Origin: Lepidostoma basale
Taxonomy: Eukaryota; Arthropoda; Insecta; Trichoptera; Lepidostomatidae
DNA: 64,000 bases
NCBI GenBank assembly: GCA_022606425.2
Contig: JAHDVF020000106.1
Span: 62,001-126,000 of the forward strand
Reading direction: 5' to 3'
The notes under the pieces: generated by a model
Databases searched by the model: none
What the model saw: the letters and a program-made list of their open reading frames with translations, nothing else
Told to the model about the DNA's origin: nothing
Shown: positions 32,626-44,000 of the stretch, piece after piece
Numbering within the stretch: the first letter of the stretch is position 1
How the letters are laid out: each line of letters begins with the position of its first letter
Program-made: the position numbers and the translations under genes

Positions 32626-33235
32626 AAACGTCTGTGTTCTACTTTTATTATATTTTATGTGAACGACATGTTTTACCTTTTTAAAGCAATATTAAATGTG
32701 AATGTTTTCTTTAAGTTTTATTATAGTATTTCTAAGACATTTTCAAATGTATTAATTATTTAATATGGAGTTTTACATCATTTTTTATGAAACAATACGT
32801 AAAATATATTAATTTATTATCTCCAAACAGGCAACACTAATCCTGAATATATAAAATTAAAAAAGTGGGATTATCAAATGTCTTCTGATAATTATGACAT
32901 TTGATAATGCCTTGGAAAGGCGAAACGTGTGATGCCCATAAACTATAATATAATAAATTTCTGGAAAACAGACGTGTTAATTCGTATTAATTACCATTTG
33001 TTGTGAAAAATATTTGATGATATTTATGCTAATCGTGGTATCTCACTCAATGTTACGTTGAACAATAGTGTACTCGTACTATATATATAAAGTAATATGA
33101 GTGGAGCCCTCTGTTTTCTTGAAGATTTATTATATTTAATGGAAATGACATGTTTTGCCTTTTTAAGGCAAAATTTTGATAAATATCATGTCATTTCTAT
33201 AAAATATAATAAAACTTCTAGAAACCAAACGTTTT
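32625..33235. mobile_element. Family A elements (three partial copies)
   Basis: Arms at 32625-32700, 32885-32990 and 33100-33235. The middle arm on plus (32901-32930) has TTGATAA, T, GCCTT/AAGGC with loop GGA, GAAACGTGTG, giving a perfect five-pair stem. Confidence 0.6.
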
Positions 33236-33239
33236 TTTT

Positions 33240-33355
33240 TTTCATATTTAAATATTTTTTGGAAAACATTATCTTTTCACAAAACTCTTTTGTACTTTTC
33301 ACAAACATGTTTCGAGTCACAGACGCCCTTCCTCGGTGTTGAAATCTTAGCTTGA
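33240..33355 (-). mobile_element. Hammerhead-like arm, GTT type
   Basis: Minus strand about 33350-33305: CCGAGGA, A, weak stem, GAAACATGTT, TGTGAAA. Related arms are at 34715-34760 and 46690-46745 on plus. Confidence 0.45.
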
Positions 33356-33374
33356 GTGAAATGTTAAGAGAGAA

Positions 33375-34690
33375 AATAAAATGGCGCTCTCAAAGTTTTT
33401 ACTGCAAATAGAAATATTTCAACTAAAGCAAAGATGGCAGTACATAATGGAGTTCTAGTGCCAACCCTTATGTATAGAAGTGAAGCTTAAAAGAAAAAAA
33501 AGGATGAGCAACAATGCCGTAGAAATGAATGAATGGAACAAAGAATGGAAAACGATATATGATAGAATATCGAACGAAGAAATGTAAGGCAAATGATTGC
33601 ATCATAAGTCAAATTAAAAAATGAACCCTGAGATAGTTTGGACATATGAAAAAAATGGACGAAAGAAGAATGGTTAAAATGTTGTATACTAGAAGTGTGA
33701 GTGGAAAGAGAAGCCGTGGAAGACCAAGAAAAGTATGGCATAACGGAAAAATTAAAATAATCTCGACTCCGGTGGTACGGTCATGTGATGCGAAGAGACA
33801 GCGAACACATTGTCCAAAGAGCCCTCAGAATTCCCACGAAACCAAGCAGAAGAAGTCGCCCAATGGCAACATGGTGGGCCAACATGTAAAAGGAGCTCCA
33901 ACGCGAGAACCTGACACTGGAGATGAGTCAGGATAGAAAAGTTTGGCGTTTTCGTACGAGGAGGGCCGACCCCAGATGATGGGAAATGGCAAGGGGAAAG
34001 AAGAGAGACTGAAAGACGGCCACATTCGGTCGGAATAATGACGAGCGTGCATGTTACGATGTGTCGGGGTTAAATGCATAACCCATATAAGTGGACTTCG
34101 ACTGCTGAATCAGCATATTTCATGATGAAATATATTTCACGAATAACCGAAAACGCCTGACTTAGGACCTACTTATCAAAAGTGATGAATCGGGGCCCAG
34201 ATTTATTAACACAGGTCACTAGGTCACTAGAGCAGAGCATCGTGTGAAAGGGGAAGCAAAGCATATAAAAGCGGTACATCCGACCACCATGGACAGTATT
34301 CCTTCTTGCGACTTCTAACAGACACGAGTCTACGCTATCAAGTCTACGTACGAGAAACCTCCGACTCTCCCACCGAGCTACGCTACTGTCTACACTGCTA
34401 CGCCACGTAACTTCCGACGAGTCTTCACTCCAGCCGACCGACGCTTCTGCCCAGCGAGCTATCAGCCCCAGCTGTTATCAACGTCCAGGCGCACCCTCCA
34501 TCACGAGTACATAATACTGTTAACGTATGATTACTTGTGATCTGCAATTAACGCTGAAACCTCCACAGCTTTTAACTCTCACCACATCCCCCAAATATGA
34601 ATGTGGAGGAATCTAGAGGGGTCTGTCAGGACAGAATGGTATGGCAGCCCATCCTCTCTGCCTACCGCTGGTTAGTTTGTTAATTAGTTA
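33375..34690 (+). mobile_element. L-A LINE fragment broken by another LINE and an LTR
   Basis: L-A blocks run to RKVWHN at about 33745. Then a different LINE tail (L-J; WYGHVMRRDSEHIVQRAL) occupies about 33765-34010. L-A resumes with the GGCCACATTCGGTCGGAATA block, is cut by the LTR candidate at 34062, and finishes at 34600-34690. Confidence 0.6.
34062..34594 (+). mobile_element. Solo LTR candidate
   Basis: Starts TGTCGGGGTTAAATGC, carries TATATAAAAGCGG (TATA at 34264-34270), a CT-rich region after it, and stops near CACATCCCCCAA. It splits an L-A copy exactly between TTACGATG and TATGAATG. No duplicated target is clear and the class (gypsy or BEL) is not decided. No internal region follows. 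Confidence 0.45.
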
Positions 34691-34942
34691 GAGAAATTTA
34701 AATTTAAATTTCCCACCCGAGGAAGAGCGTCTGTGGCCCGAAACATGTTTGTGAAAATACAATGTTTTAAAAAATATATTCAAATATTAATCTACTACAC
34801 AAAGTCGTAGCGAATACAGAAAAGTTTTTATTCATAATAATGACTTAAATAACTTTATTCTGCTCCATTACCTCAGGTATGCAAACGGCTATGCTTTTGA
34901 CTATTCATTAGCGTATTTATTTTACGTAAACAGTCGCATAAC

Positions 34943-35079
34943 TTACGAAAGAGCAACATCTGGTTTGTTAATTCGATTGTGTAGAAATGTTATAAGTTTT
35001 CTGAGAATAAAATAAATTATTTCTATTGCAGTAATAATAGAAAATCCCGCAAACGCCGCGCAGAGTCCTCCAATACTTC
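34943..35079 (-). CDS. Pickpocket-like last exon (TM2)
   Basis: Acceptor TTCTTTCAG. Codes SIGGLCAAFAGFSIITAIEI, IYFILRKLITFLHNR and INKPDVALS, then TAA. The stop lies inside a perfect donor consensus, GTAAGT (34946-34941), so an alternative splice to a further exon is possible. Confidence 0.85.
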
Positions 35080-38000
35080 CTGAAAGAATATGTAAATATT
35101 ATAAATCTATTATTATTTGTATAAATAAAATTATCAATGAAAAAAAATGGTAGTAAGAATCTAAGATTTCTAATCTAAAAGTGTAGTGAGATACTATTAT
35201 ATAATACATTTGGTCAGTGCTAGTATATTTTTTATTTTTGGGAAGTTAGCATTTTTTCTTTTAGTGTACATATTAGATAGAGTATTTCTCCCTTGAACGT
35301 ACATAACACTAATATGAAAGACGTCGATCTACGAGGAGACCGCGTTCAGCAGAACAAACTGAGAACTGTATACATACTCGTATATGTATGTACAGATTAA
35401 GAACTGTATACATATACCAATAACATATGTACAAACTAATCGCTCTTCCTACCAATGTCACCAGAGGCAGATTGGTTCTGGCGGTCGGTAGGTAAAACAA
35501 TCTGTATTGTCGCTGTCGGAGATATCTATCAGGGACAAAAAGACCAACACCCTCCAGCACGACCGAGTTCTCGAAATATCCCCTGTGTAATGTAAAGAAA
35601 TGGGTTATGAGATGCCCATCTCTTCGAAGCTGTAGAGTATGGGTTCCGAGCATTCCCAAAAGAAATGCGTGGGATAGAACCACAGATAACTACCATACTA
35701 ACTCATGTAGAGATACATTTTGAGAGACCCTATATTAAATTGAAGAAATTAATACATACTAAACCGTTTCGTTTATCTTTTCTTAGGTCAAATAAATAAA
35801 ATCATACCAATTACTTCAAACCACTTGTGGCGGACATCGATTTTGTATAAATCTGAATTTATATTTCCATAGAACAAATTTAAGACACTCATGTCTGATG
35901 TTGTGTTTAACCTGAAAGAAATAGTAAGTAAGAATTAGTAATAATGATTACTTTTAATAACCTTAAAGCGTTCACTGTGGATCTCTATAATGACATTTTT
36001 TATGAATTAAAACACAGTTTTTCGCAATATCATTTTTCTCGACATATGTCGAAGGTTTTATACCTTCGTCATCGGGAGAAAGATATATTGTATAAAAAAA
36101 TAGTTTTACGAGTATATTGTTTTCCCGAAAGATGGTTTGGACACATGGAAAGAATAAATGAAGAAAGAATGGTACAAAAATTCTATGTTAACGATGTAAA
36201 TGGAACCAGAAATAGAGTAAGACTGAGGAAAACGTGGCACGATCAAATAAATCAAATATTGAATGTCGGCCATGTGAGGAGTCTGAGAAATCGACGCGCA
36301 TGCATGACACGATATATGAATGTTAAGGAAGCGAGAGAAATATGTCAGGAAAGAAAAGTGTGGCAGTCCATTCGTTTAGTTAGTTTTTAATTTTCGTTTT
36401 CCTGATGCTGAAGTTCATTTCGAGAAAAATGATTTCCAAAATATTCCTTAATTCCTTAACATAGTAGGAGTCAAGACACAGGTGGCTTGTGATCACGCAC
36501 TGTGGCGCGAAGCATACGTATAGTGTGGCCGCTGCCATACTTCGCCAAGTGTTCTTGACTCCTACTCTGGCACTCCAGTGTGCCGCACCCTAATGGTTCT
36601 TAAGACCTTCATCTCTGATGTTCTTAGCATGATGTTGTTACCTTTGGTTCGTACAGTATCGGCCCGCGTCTCTACAGCATACGTCATGATAGGTCACACG
36701 CATGTCCTATGAATTCTGAGCTCACAATTTTGAAAGAGGGAGAAATTTAGAATGATTGGTGATTTTTTGACCGACCGAAATTCAATTCAGTTGGGTTGGG
36801 CGGCCTTTGAAAAATTACGTCATGTTCTCACTTCCAAAATACCACAATGCCTCAAGACTAAAGTCTTCAACCAGTGTGTCTTGCCAGTCATGACGTACGG
36901 AGCCGAGACGTGGACACTGACAAAAGGTCTTGTCTACAGATTCAAAGTCACCCAGCGCGCCATGAAAAGAGCCACAATAACCTCGAGGGACAGATTTAGA
37001 AACGAATTTATTCGACAACAAACCAAGGTGACTGAGGTGGCTCTGCGGATAGGCGGGCTGAAGTGGCGGTGGGCTGGCCAAATCTGTCGGAGAACCGACA
37101 GCCGATGGGGAAGACGGGTTCTGGAGTGGAGACCGCGTACAGGATTCCGTAGAGTTGGCCGTCCCCCTGCCCGCTGGACCAACGATCTGAAGAGCATTGC
37201 TGGACATGGGTGGATGGGAGTGGCAATGGATAGGGGAGGGTAGCGTGCTTTGGGAGAGGCCTACGTTCAGCAGTGGATGACAAACGGCTGATGATGATGG
37301 TGATTTTTTAACCTTTGGTCACCGTAGTCTGCTGCCAGGGAGATAATGTTGTCATGGATTCTATACTTGGTATTTTCGCAATCAGGAACACATTCCGGAC
37401 AGTGGAGGAAACCGTTGAAATCGTCATCTCGTATTCCAGGATACCCAGCATCACGGGGGGAAATGAATCGAAAATCTAAAACATAAAATTAATTAATAAT
37501 ATCATGTTGTTTGCAGGAACGATATGACTACCCGTTTACTGGACTGGTGGCCGACGGTAAGGGTATAAATATCCTATTCGCGAACTCGTAAACTGTTGGA
37601 AATGTACAATATTTTTAGCCATTTTCGTGATGTATAAGTATACAGGGTGCTGACTGTCGCGCTGGGGGTGGGGATTTCCTGCAGAGCTGGGCCTCATTCT
37701 TTTCCCTCACGACGAAATCAAATTTATTTATAAGCTATTATTTTGTTTCTAATTCCTTAAACTCACCTCATTGTCTAAATGTAAAATTGCCTTCCAAACC
37801 TTCCCTGCCCACATTTGCCTCCTCTGATCCTCACCTGACCTCCCGCTGTTATGTACCCATGTAATAGTTTCCAGTAGCTCTAGTTTTGTTTTAAATTTTT
37901 ATTTTATTTTGTATTGTGTTTATTAAATAAATTTACATTTCGGCGGGACAAAGAGGAAATGGGTAGTTTAAATGTGGCCTGGGTCCTTCTTGTTTTTCTT

Positions 38001-41000
38001 TCATCACACCCCAGTAACTAGAGTCCCGCATGGACGAGGGACGGGCCTAGGGATTGATAGAGCGAAGCTGACGTAAGGCGACGTCCGCCTATAACAGCTT
38101 CGGGAAAGCGGTGGGACTCCTCGCAAATTTACCCTCAGACAATCCGATATTATCACATTAGAAAAACCCGCAATCATGTTTTGGACAAGGAAGATGGCTC
38201 CAGGTGTGGTGTTAATATAACTATAACATCCGGTGTCCTTGGAAACGACACAAAGTCCGCCAAACCTTTCACCACAATAGCAAGAGAAGAATAGAGGCAC
38301 GGCCCTTGCAAGTAACGAAATCTTCTACAAAAGTGTCTTGCCATTGACAGGAAGTAGAAGAAAGTTGCGTTATCACAAAATCATTATACTCGTAAGCCAA
38401 TTGCTGATATAAGATTCTTAAAGAGCAACAAATGATCGAGAGATTTGATATGTTAAGAAGGTTTCAGGTTACAATGTTTTAATTTCTGCTATTCTAAGGA
38501 GATGTTTGAGATTATGATATAATTTTTAGAAATGACAGTTAAGAAAATTAAAGCAGTTTATATATATTTATGACGTAATTGATAGATTACTTAACTTACG
38601 TTTGTGTTTGTGAAGGCATGGCACATCAAAAAGCGAGCAGATTGGAACAGTTTCCTTTAACAATGTTCCCGATAACATGAAGAACGGAACACAGCGACAT
38701 CTTTGAATAATTTTGTTAATTTTACAATGAACGAGGCACTGGCTGTGCCTATGAAACACACTTGAGCCTGTAGCTAATTCATCCTTAAATCGGCAGCCTC
38801 TCTAAAAATACTCTAAGAAATAAAACATCTTAACCTGTCCGGTACTTCAAAATATTGCGATTTAAAGGGAAAAAATGAATGCTTTTTCATAAATAGGCAA
38901 CCATCGGTCTATCAGAACAGATCATTAATTTATTTAACACAATTGGCATTACGTCAAGATAAATGTGAAGTACACAATCTTCATTTTCTTTTCACATAAA
39001 ATTATCAAAACATATTTTTATTGTAAAATTTCATTAAATTATCGAGATGAAGACACTGAGGATGATAGCAGGCAAGACACTAAAATATCGCGAAAGAAAC
39101 ACCATAATAAGATAGATGTATGAGGATGAGGATGTTATAAGATGAAGTAGACAGTGAAGGAGGGACTGATACGGTCATGTTCAAAGAATGGACACCATCA
39201 GACTTCCCTATATTGCTCTACATATCCAGCCTCACAGTCCTCGTCGAAGACCTCCTAAAAGATGGAAGGAGCTGGGAATCCACCTCACAGGAGGAGCAAC
39301 CCTCTGGAGAACAGACTACATTCTGACAAACCTGCGAAACAGAAAACCTTCTTATGTCTTTGCCAGCGTAGGTTGTTTCCACATCTAGCTCAAGATTGAC
39401 AGAAACTCCGGCTGGTACGAACTTCTGTATAACAGGGCCAGTCGATGGGTCAGGATATTGTTCTGGAGGGTAGATCAAAACCTAAAATAGTAATCATTAT
39501 TACTATTTTGTTGAATAGCTCTTTACATCATAACTTGTCTTCACCACAGAAAGAAAGTTGATAGCCTGCATAAATCGCAAGATCTACAATTAGGGTCGAA
39601 TCACCAGTATTTGACCGCCCCCCAGTAAATGACCGTTGGTTAATAAAACAAAATATAATAAGAATTGCTCTATGTGTCCAGTCAAAAAACTTTAATCCCA
39701 AGAAACTATGACAAAAGAGGTAGGCAGAGACAACTGTTGGTAAGAAAAAAAACTATCAGTTTTGAACTGTGCCTTGTCAAACGGTAAAAGTGCGTCTTCC
39801 CGCTGTTGTTTTGAGATTGTTAGTAGTTTTTTATAAGGAAAAGTGTGGTAAGTGTTTTTTTATGTTATTTCTTATGCAATTCTTTGTATATTTACATATT
39901 TTTATATGTTAGGGTGTTTCATAATGTGACAATGTAACAAAATCTATGTACGAGTATTGTATCAATATAACCTGAAGTGGTCATTCACCGGTGATTGTGC
40001 TATTTTTTTAGAGAAATATTAATTTTAATAGTAATACTCATATTTCAATAAACAAAGTTGGAGAATTTAGAGAAGTCAATGTGTTTTTTATTGTTTTCTT
40101 TTATTTTGTACACTGAAATAATGAAATTTATGCCTTTAATGTGGATTCAGTACAAGCTGAACCTTAAACGGTCATTCATGGTGCTTTGACCCTATTACAC
40201 TTACAAGAAATCCTTCTGTTGGTCGAGTGGTGTAAAAATAATCTTCCACTTGCGGGTTCATAGTTACAAACAGGCCATTCTCTTCGCCTATTGGCCCCGG
40301 AACTAAGTTGTCATGTTCCTCGTTTGAAACTTCTCTGAAATGACAAACGGTTAAATGAAGTACATTTGTTTAATTTTGAATCATTTCTTGGATATTGTTT
40401 TTTCAGGAGTACCAGTCAAGAGGCTCTTGCTCCCCCACATAGTGGAAATTTCTTTCATGCATGGTGAGGTTAGATATTGTTGGATGGCGAGAAGGGGGTT
40501 TCTTGGAGGATGTGGTGAGTCTGATCGAATATTTGGATCTTACTACCCGGATAGGAAGGAGAGTGTGGAGGGGTCGGGGGTGGCTTTGGACAGGGCCCGA
40601 GATCTTGGGTGGATGGGAGCCAGTTGGTCCTGAGTACAGAACCGAGGAGAACGAGTGTGGTAATGGGTGTAGACCGGTGCTCTTGGGTGGAGACCGATAT
40701 GGCTATGGAGTTGAGACACTGGATGAGAAAAGGATGGTGGAAAGGGAGAGGAAGGGCATGGGACGTTGAAATAAATCACCGGGTCGACAGCGATGGCGTC
40801 GACGACAGCAGGAGAAGCAAGGGATAGAGGCGTTCTAGAAACGGTGACAGCTTCGAAGATGACAGTGGGTCAGTAGGGTGGTTGCAAGATGGTGTAGTGA
40901 GCAATTACAATGTTCAGGAACTGTGGAAGCGGCACAGGAGGCAAGGAATCCATTTAGGCAGAGGTCGATATTTAGGATTGGTGCGGGTAACAAAGTGAAT

Positions 41001-44000
41001 GGAGCTCTAAAAATAGTTATTGGAAACAAGAATTTATCAATGAAAGCGAACACAGCCGTTCACAATGGAGTTCTGGTCCCAACCTTAATGTATGGAAGCG
41101 AAGCATGGAACTGGCAGAAGAAGGGTGAGAGCAGAATAAATGCTATAGAGATGAGGTCACTAAGACGTATGTGTAGTAGAACGATATACGACAGAATCTC
41201 AAATACCGACATAAGAAAGGAATGTAGAGCGGAAGAAGGTATTATGACCAAAATTATGAAAGGATCGCTGCGTTGGTTCGGACATATGGAGCGCATGGAT
41301 GGAAAAAGAATGGTTAAAAAAGTATACGTTAATGATGTAAATGGGGTACGGAGTCGAGGCAGACCGAGGAAAACATGGCATGACCAAATTAATCAAATGT
41401 TAAAGGTCGGTCATGTTAGAAGTCGGAAGAATCAACGTGCGTGTATGACTCGCCGTATGGAACCTAGAGAGGTGTGCCAGGATAGAGTAGTGTGGCGGTC
41501 CGGGGAAACGGGAATATTTTAGCTGGCTGGCTTATATGGCTATTACGTTTGATATTTTTCTTTGTTGAATCACCATAAAGAAAACAATAAACCAACCATG
41601 ATGATGCATATACATGTAGGTATATGGAACTTTTTTTAAACTAAAACATTGGCCAAAATGCAGAAAATTATTTTTTTGTGAGAAGTTTCAAATGGCAGCC
41701 GCAAATGGACGCCATTTGGAAACAACTGCATGGTTATTTATAAATAACCATGCAGTTGTTTCCAAATGGCGTCCAAAGTTAAAATATATTACAATAAAAA
41801 CACTAAATCCAAATGAATTTTTAAATCATTAGCTTGTTTATTGCTCACCCCGAAACATCGGCTTCTTTAATGGCTGCCTCATAGTTGAAAACACAACAGA
41901 ATCCTTCAATTGTCACGCGTGTTTTGAAAATTTCGTCGCATTTCTTTTTCTTGTTTCTCCATTGGCATTCAACTAACGTATCTTCACAAGATGGAGACAG
42001 CTGTGGAAATGTGATTTCATAAGAAAACTTTATAATATAACTAAATTCTAGTTTTTAAATAAATACTGTGGCTGTATAGGTACGTCCGCGTGCAAAGCTT
42101 GTCATTTTATTCGTCAACTGATATTCTTTATTTAATTGTTACACGGGTTAATGTTTGATATGCGTCAATAATATAATTGTGGTATTTTCTTTAAAATACC
42201 ACAATGCCTCAAGTCTTCAACCAGTGTGTCTTGCCAGTCATGACGAGATACGTGGACACTGACCAAAGGTCTAGTCTACAGATTCAAGGTCATGCTTGGA
42301 ATAATCTTGAGGGACAGATTTAGAAACTTATTTATTCGACAACAAACCAAGGTGGCTGAGGTGGCTCTGAGGCTGGGCGGACTGAAGTGGCGATGGGCTG
42401 GCCATATCTGTCGGAGAACCGACGGCCGATGGGGGAGACGGGTTCTGGAGTGGAGACCGCGTACAGGATTCCGCAGAGTTGAACGTCCCCCTGCCCGCTG
42501 GACGGAGAATCTGAAGAGGATTGCTAGACTTGGATGGATGGGTGCGGCAATGGATAGGGGGCGGTGGCGTGCTTTAGGAGAGGCCTACGTTCAGCAGTGG
42601 ATGACAGACGGCTGATGATGAATGATTAATAATATAATTACAATATTTAATGCAGTTTATAAAATATAGAAGAAATACCAACAGAAGAAACTAACTAATT
42701 CAACCACGTATTCAATGCAAATATAAATATATCCACTGAAACAAAGATGGCAGTATATAATGGAGTTCCAGTGCTTAACCTTTTTTTATACAACAGGTCG
42801 TTTGAACCCAATTACTGTATACAATTTTTATTTTTATTTTTTTATAATATTGATTCTCGTGACATGTGTATGGAGGTAAAGCTTGGAGCTGGCAAAAGAA
42901 GGATGAAGGTAGGATAAATGCCGTAGAAATCACATAACTGAGAAGAATGTGCGGGAAAACGATATATGATAGAATACCGAGCGACGAAATAAGGAAGACA
43001 TTTAATGCAAATGATTGTAAGTAAAATTAAAAAAGAATCCTTGTGATGGTTTGGAGATATGGAACGTATGGACGACAGAAGAATGGTTAAAATGTTGTAT
43101 ACAAGCAGTGTGAGTGTACTTTACTTCTGAAAATATTTACTTCCGTGAATATTTCACGGGTTGCAACTTGTTTTTTTGAATACCCTATGATTATCAAAAA
43201 TACATATGATTTCTCTTACCATTTCCATAAGCTGAAAGGTATCGTATTGTTCAATATCTGCAGCGAGCAAACTTTTCATTAAATCGTGAAACTCGGTTAG
43301 ACCCTCGATATTCAAGTCAAGATTTCTTCCAAGGTATTTGAGAGCATCATTCGAGTTTATTGAAGTAATATTTCTCCGTTTCCTGCAAGCAAAACTTTTA
43401 AAATGAATTTAATTAATTTAGACTAATTACATATAAGTATTATACTGTAAAATTGAGCTGAAACTTCAAGTGACTGAAACGAAATGGTCACATGGACTAG
43501 AGTCGCCACCATGTTGGATAACGTCCGCAACAAACATCTTCTTCTTCTTCTTCGATGGCCCTACAGCCCATATCGAGCCTTAGCCTCCAGTATTCTTCGC
43601 CTCCAACTCCTCCTGTCCTCCGCTTCGACCCTCCAATCTGACACTCTTAACAATCTTGCTCCATCTCTCCCAACTTCATCCTCCCATCGCAGCCTTGGTC
43701 GTCCAATTGGTCTTCTACCACCTGGGTGCCACTCCAGCAATCTTTTTGGGGTTCGCGATGACGGCATCCTCTGCACGTGACCGGCCCATCTCAGTCTATT
43801 CAGTCTGACCTGTGTGGAGAGACTGGGAGCTTTGTAAATATTGTACAGCTCGTCATTATGCCGCACTCTCCAGCCTTCACCGTCATTCACAGGCCCCAGA
43901 ATTCTGCGCAGCACCCTTCTCTCAAAAGTATCCAGTCGCTCTGCAGATTTCGCTGTCATTGTCCACGCCTCACACCCATAGGTCACTACTGTTCGGATGA

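Noticed and set aside
36815..37283. Minus frames opposite the L-F LINE
   Set aside because: Antisense shadows; plus carries LKWRWAGQICRRTD and related blocks.
38004..38300. Minus frame with several cysteines as an additional pickpocket exon
   Set aside because: The exons on either side join in frame across CAT and give a normal channel sequence without it.
40543..40779. Pro/Ser-rich minus frame (CPSSPFPPSFSHP)
   Set aside because: Explained by the purine-rich composition of the other strand; no motif or splice signal.
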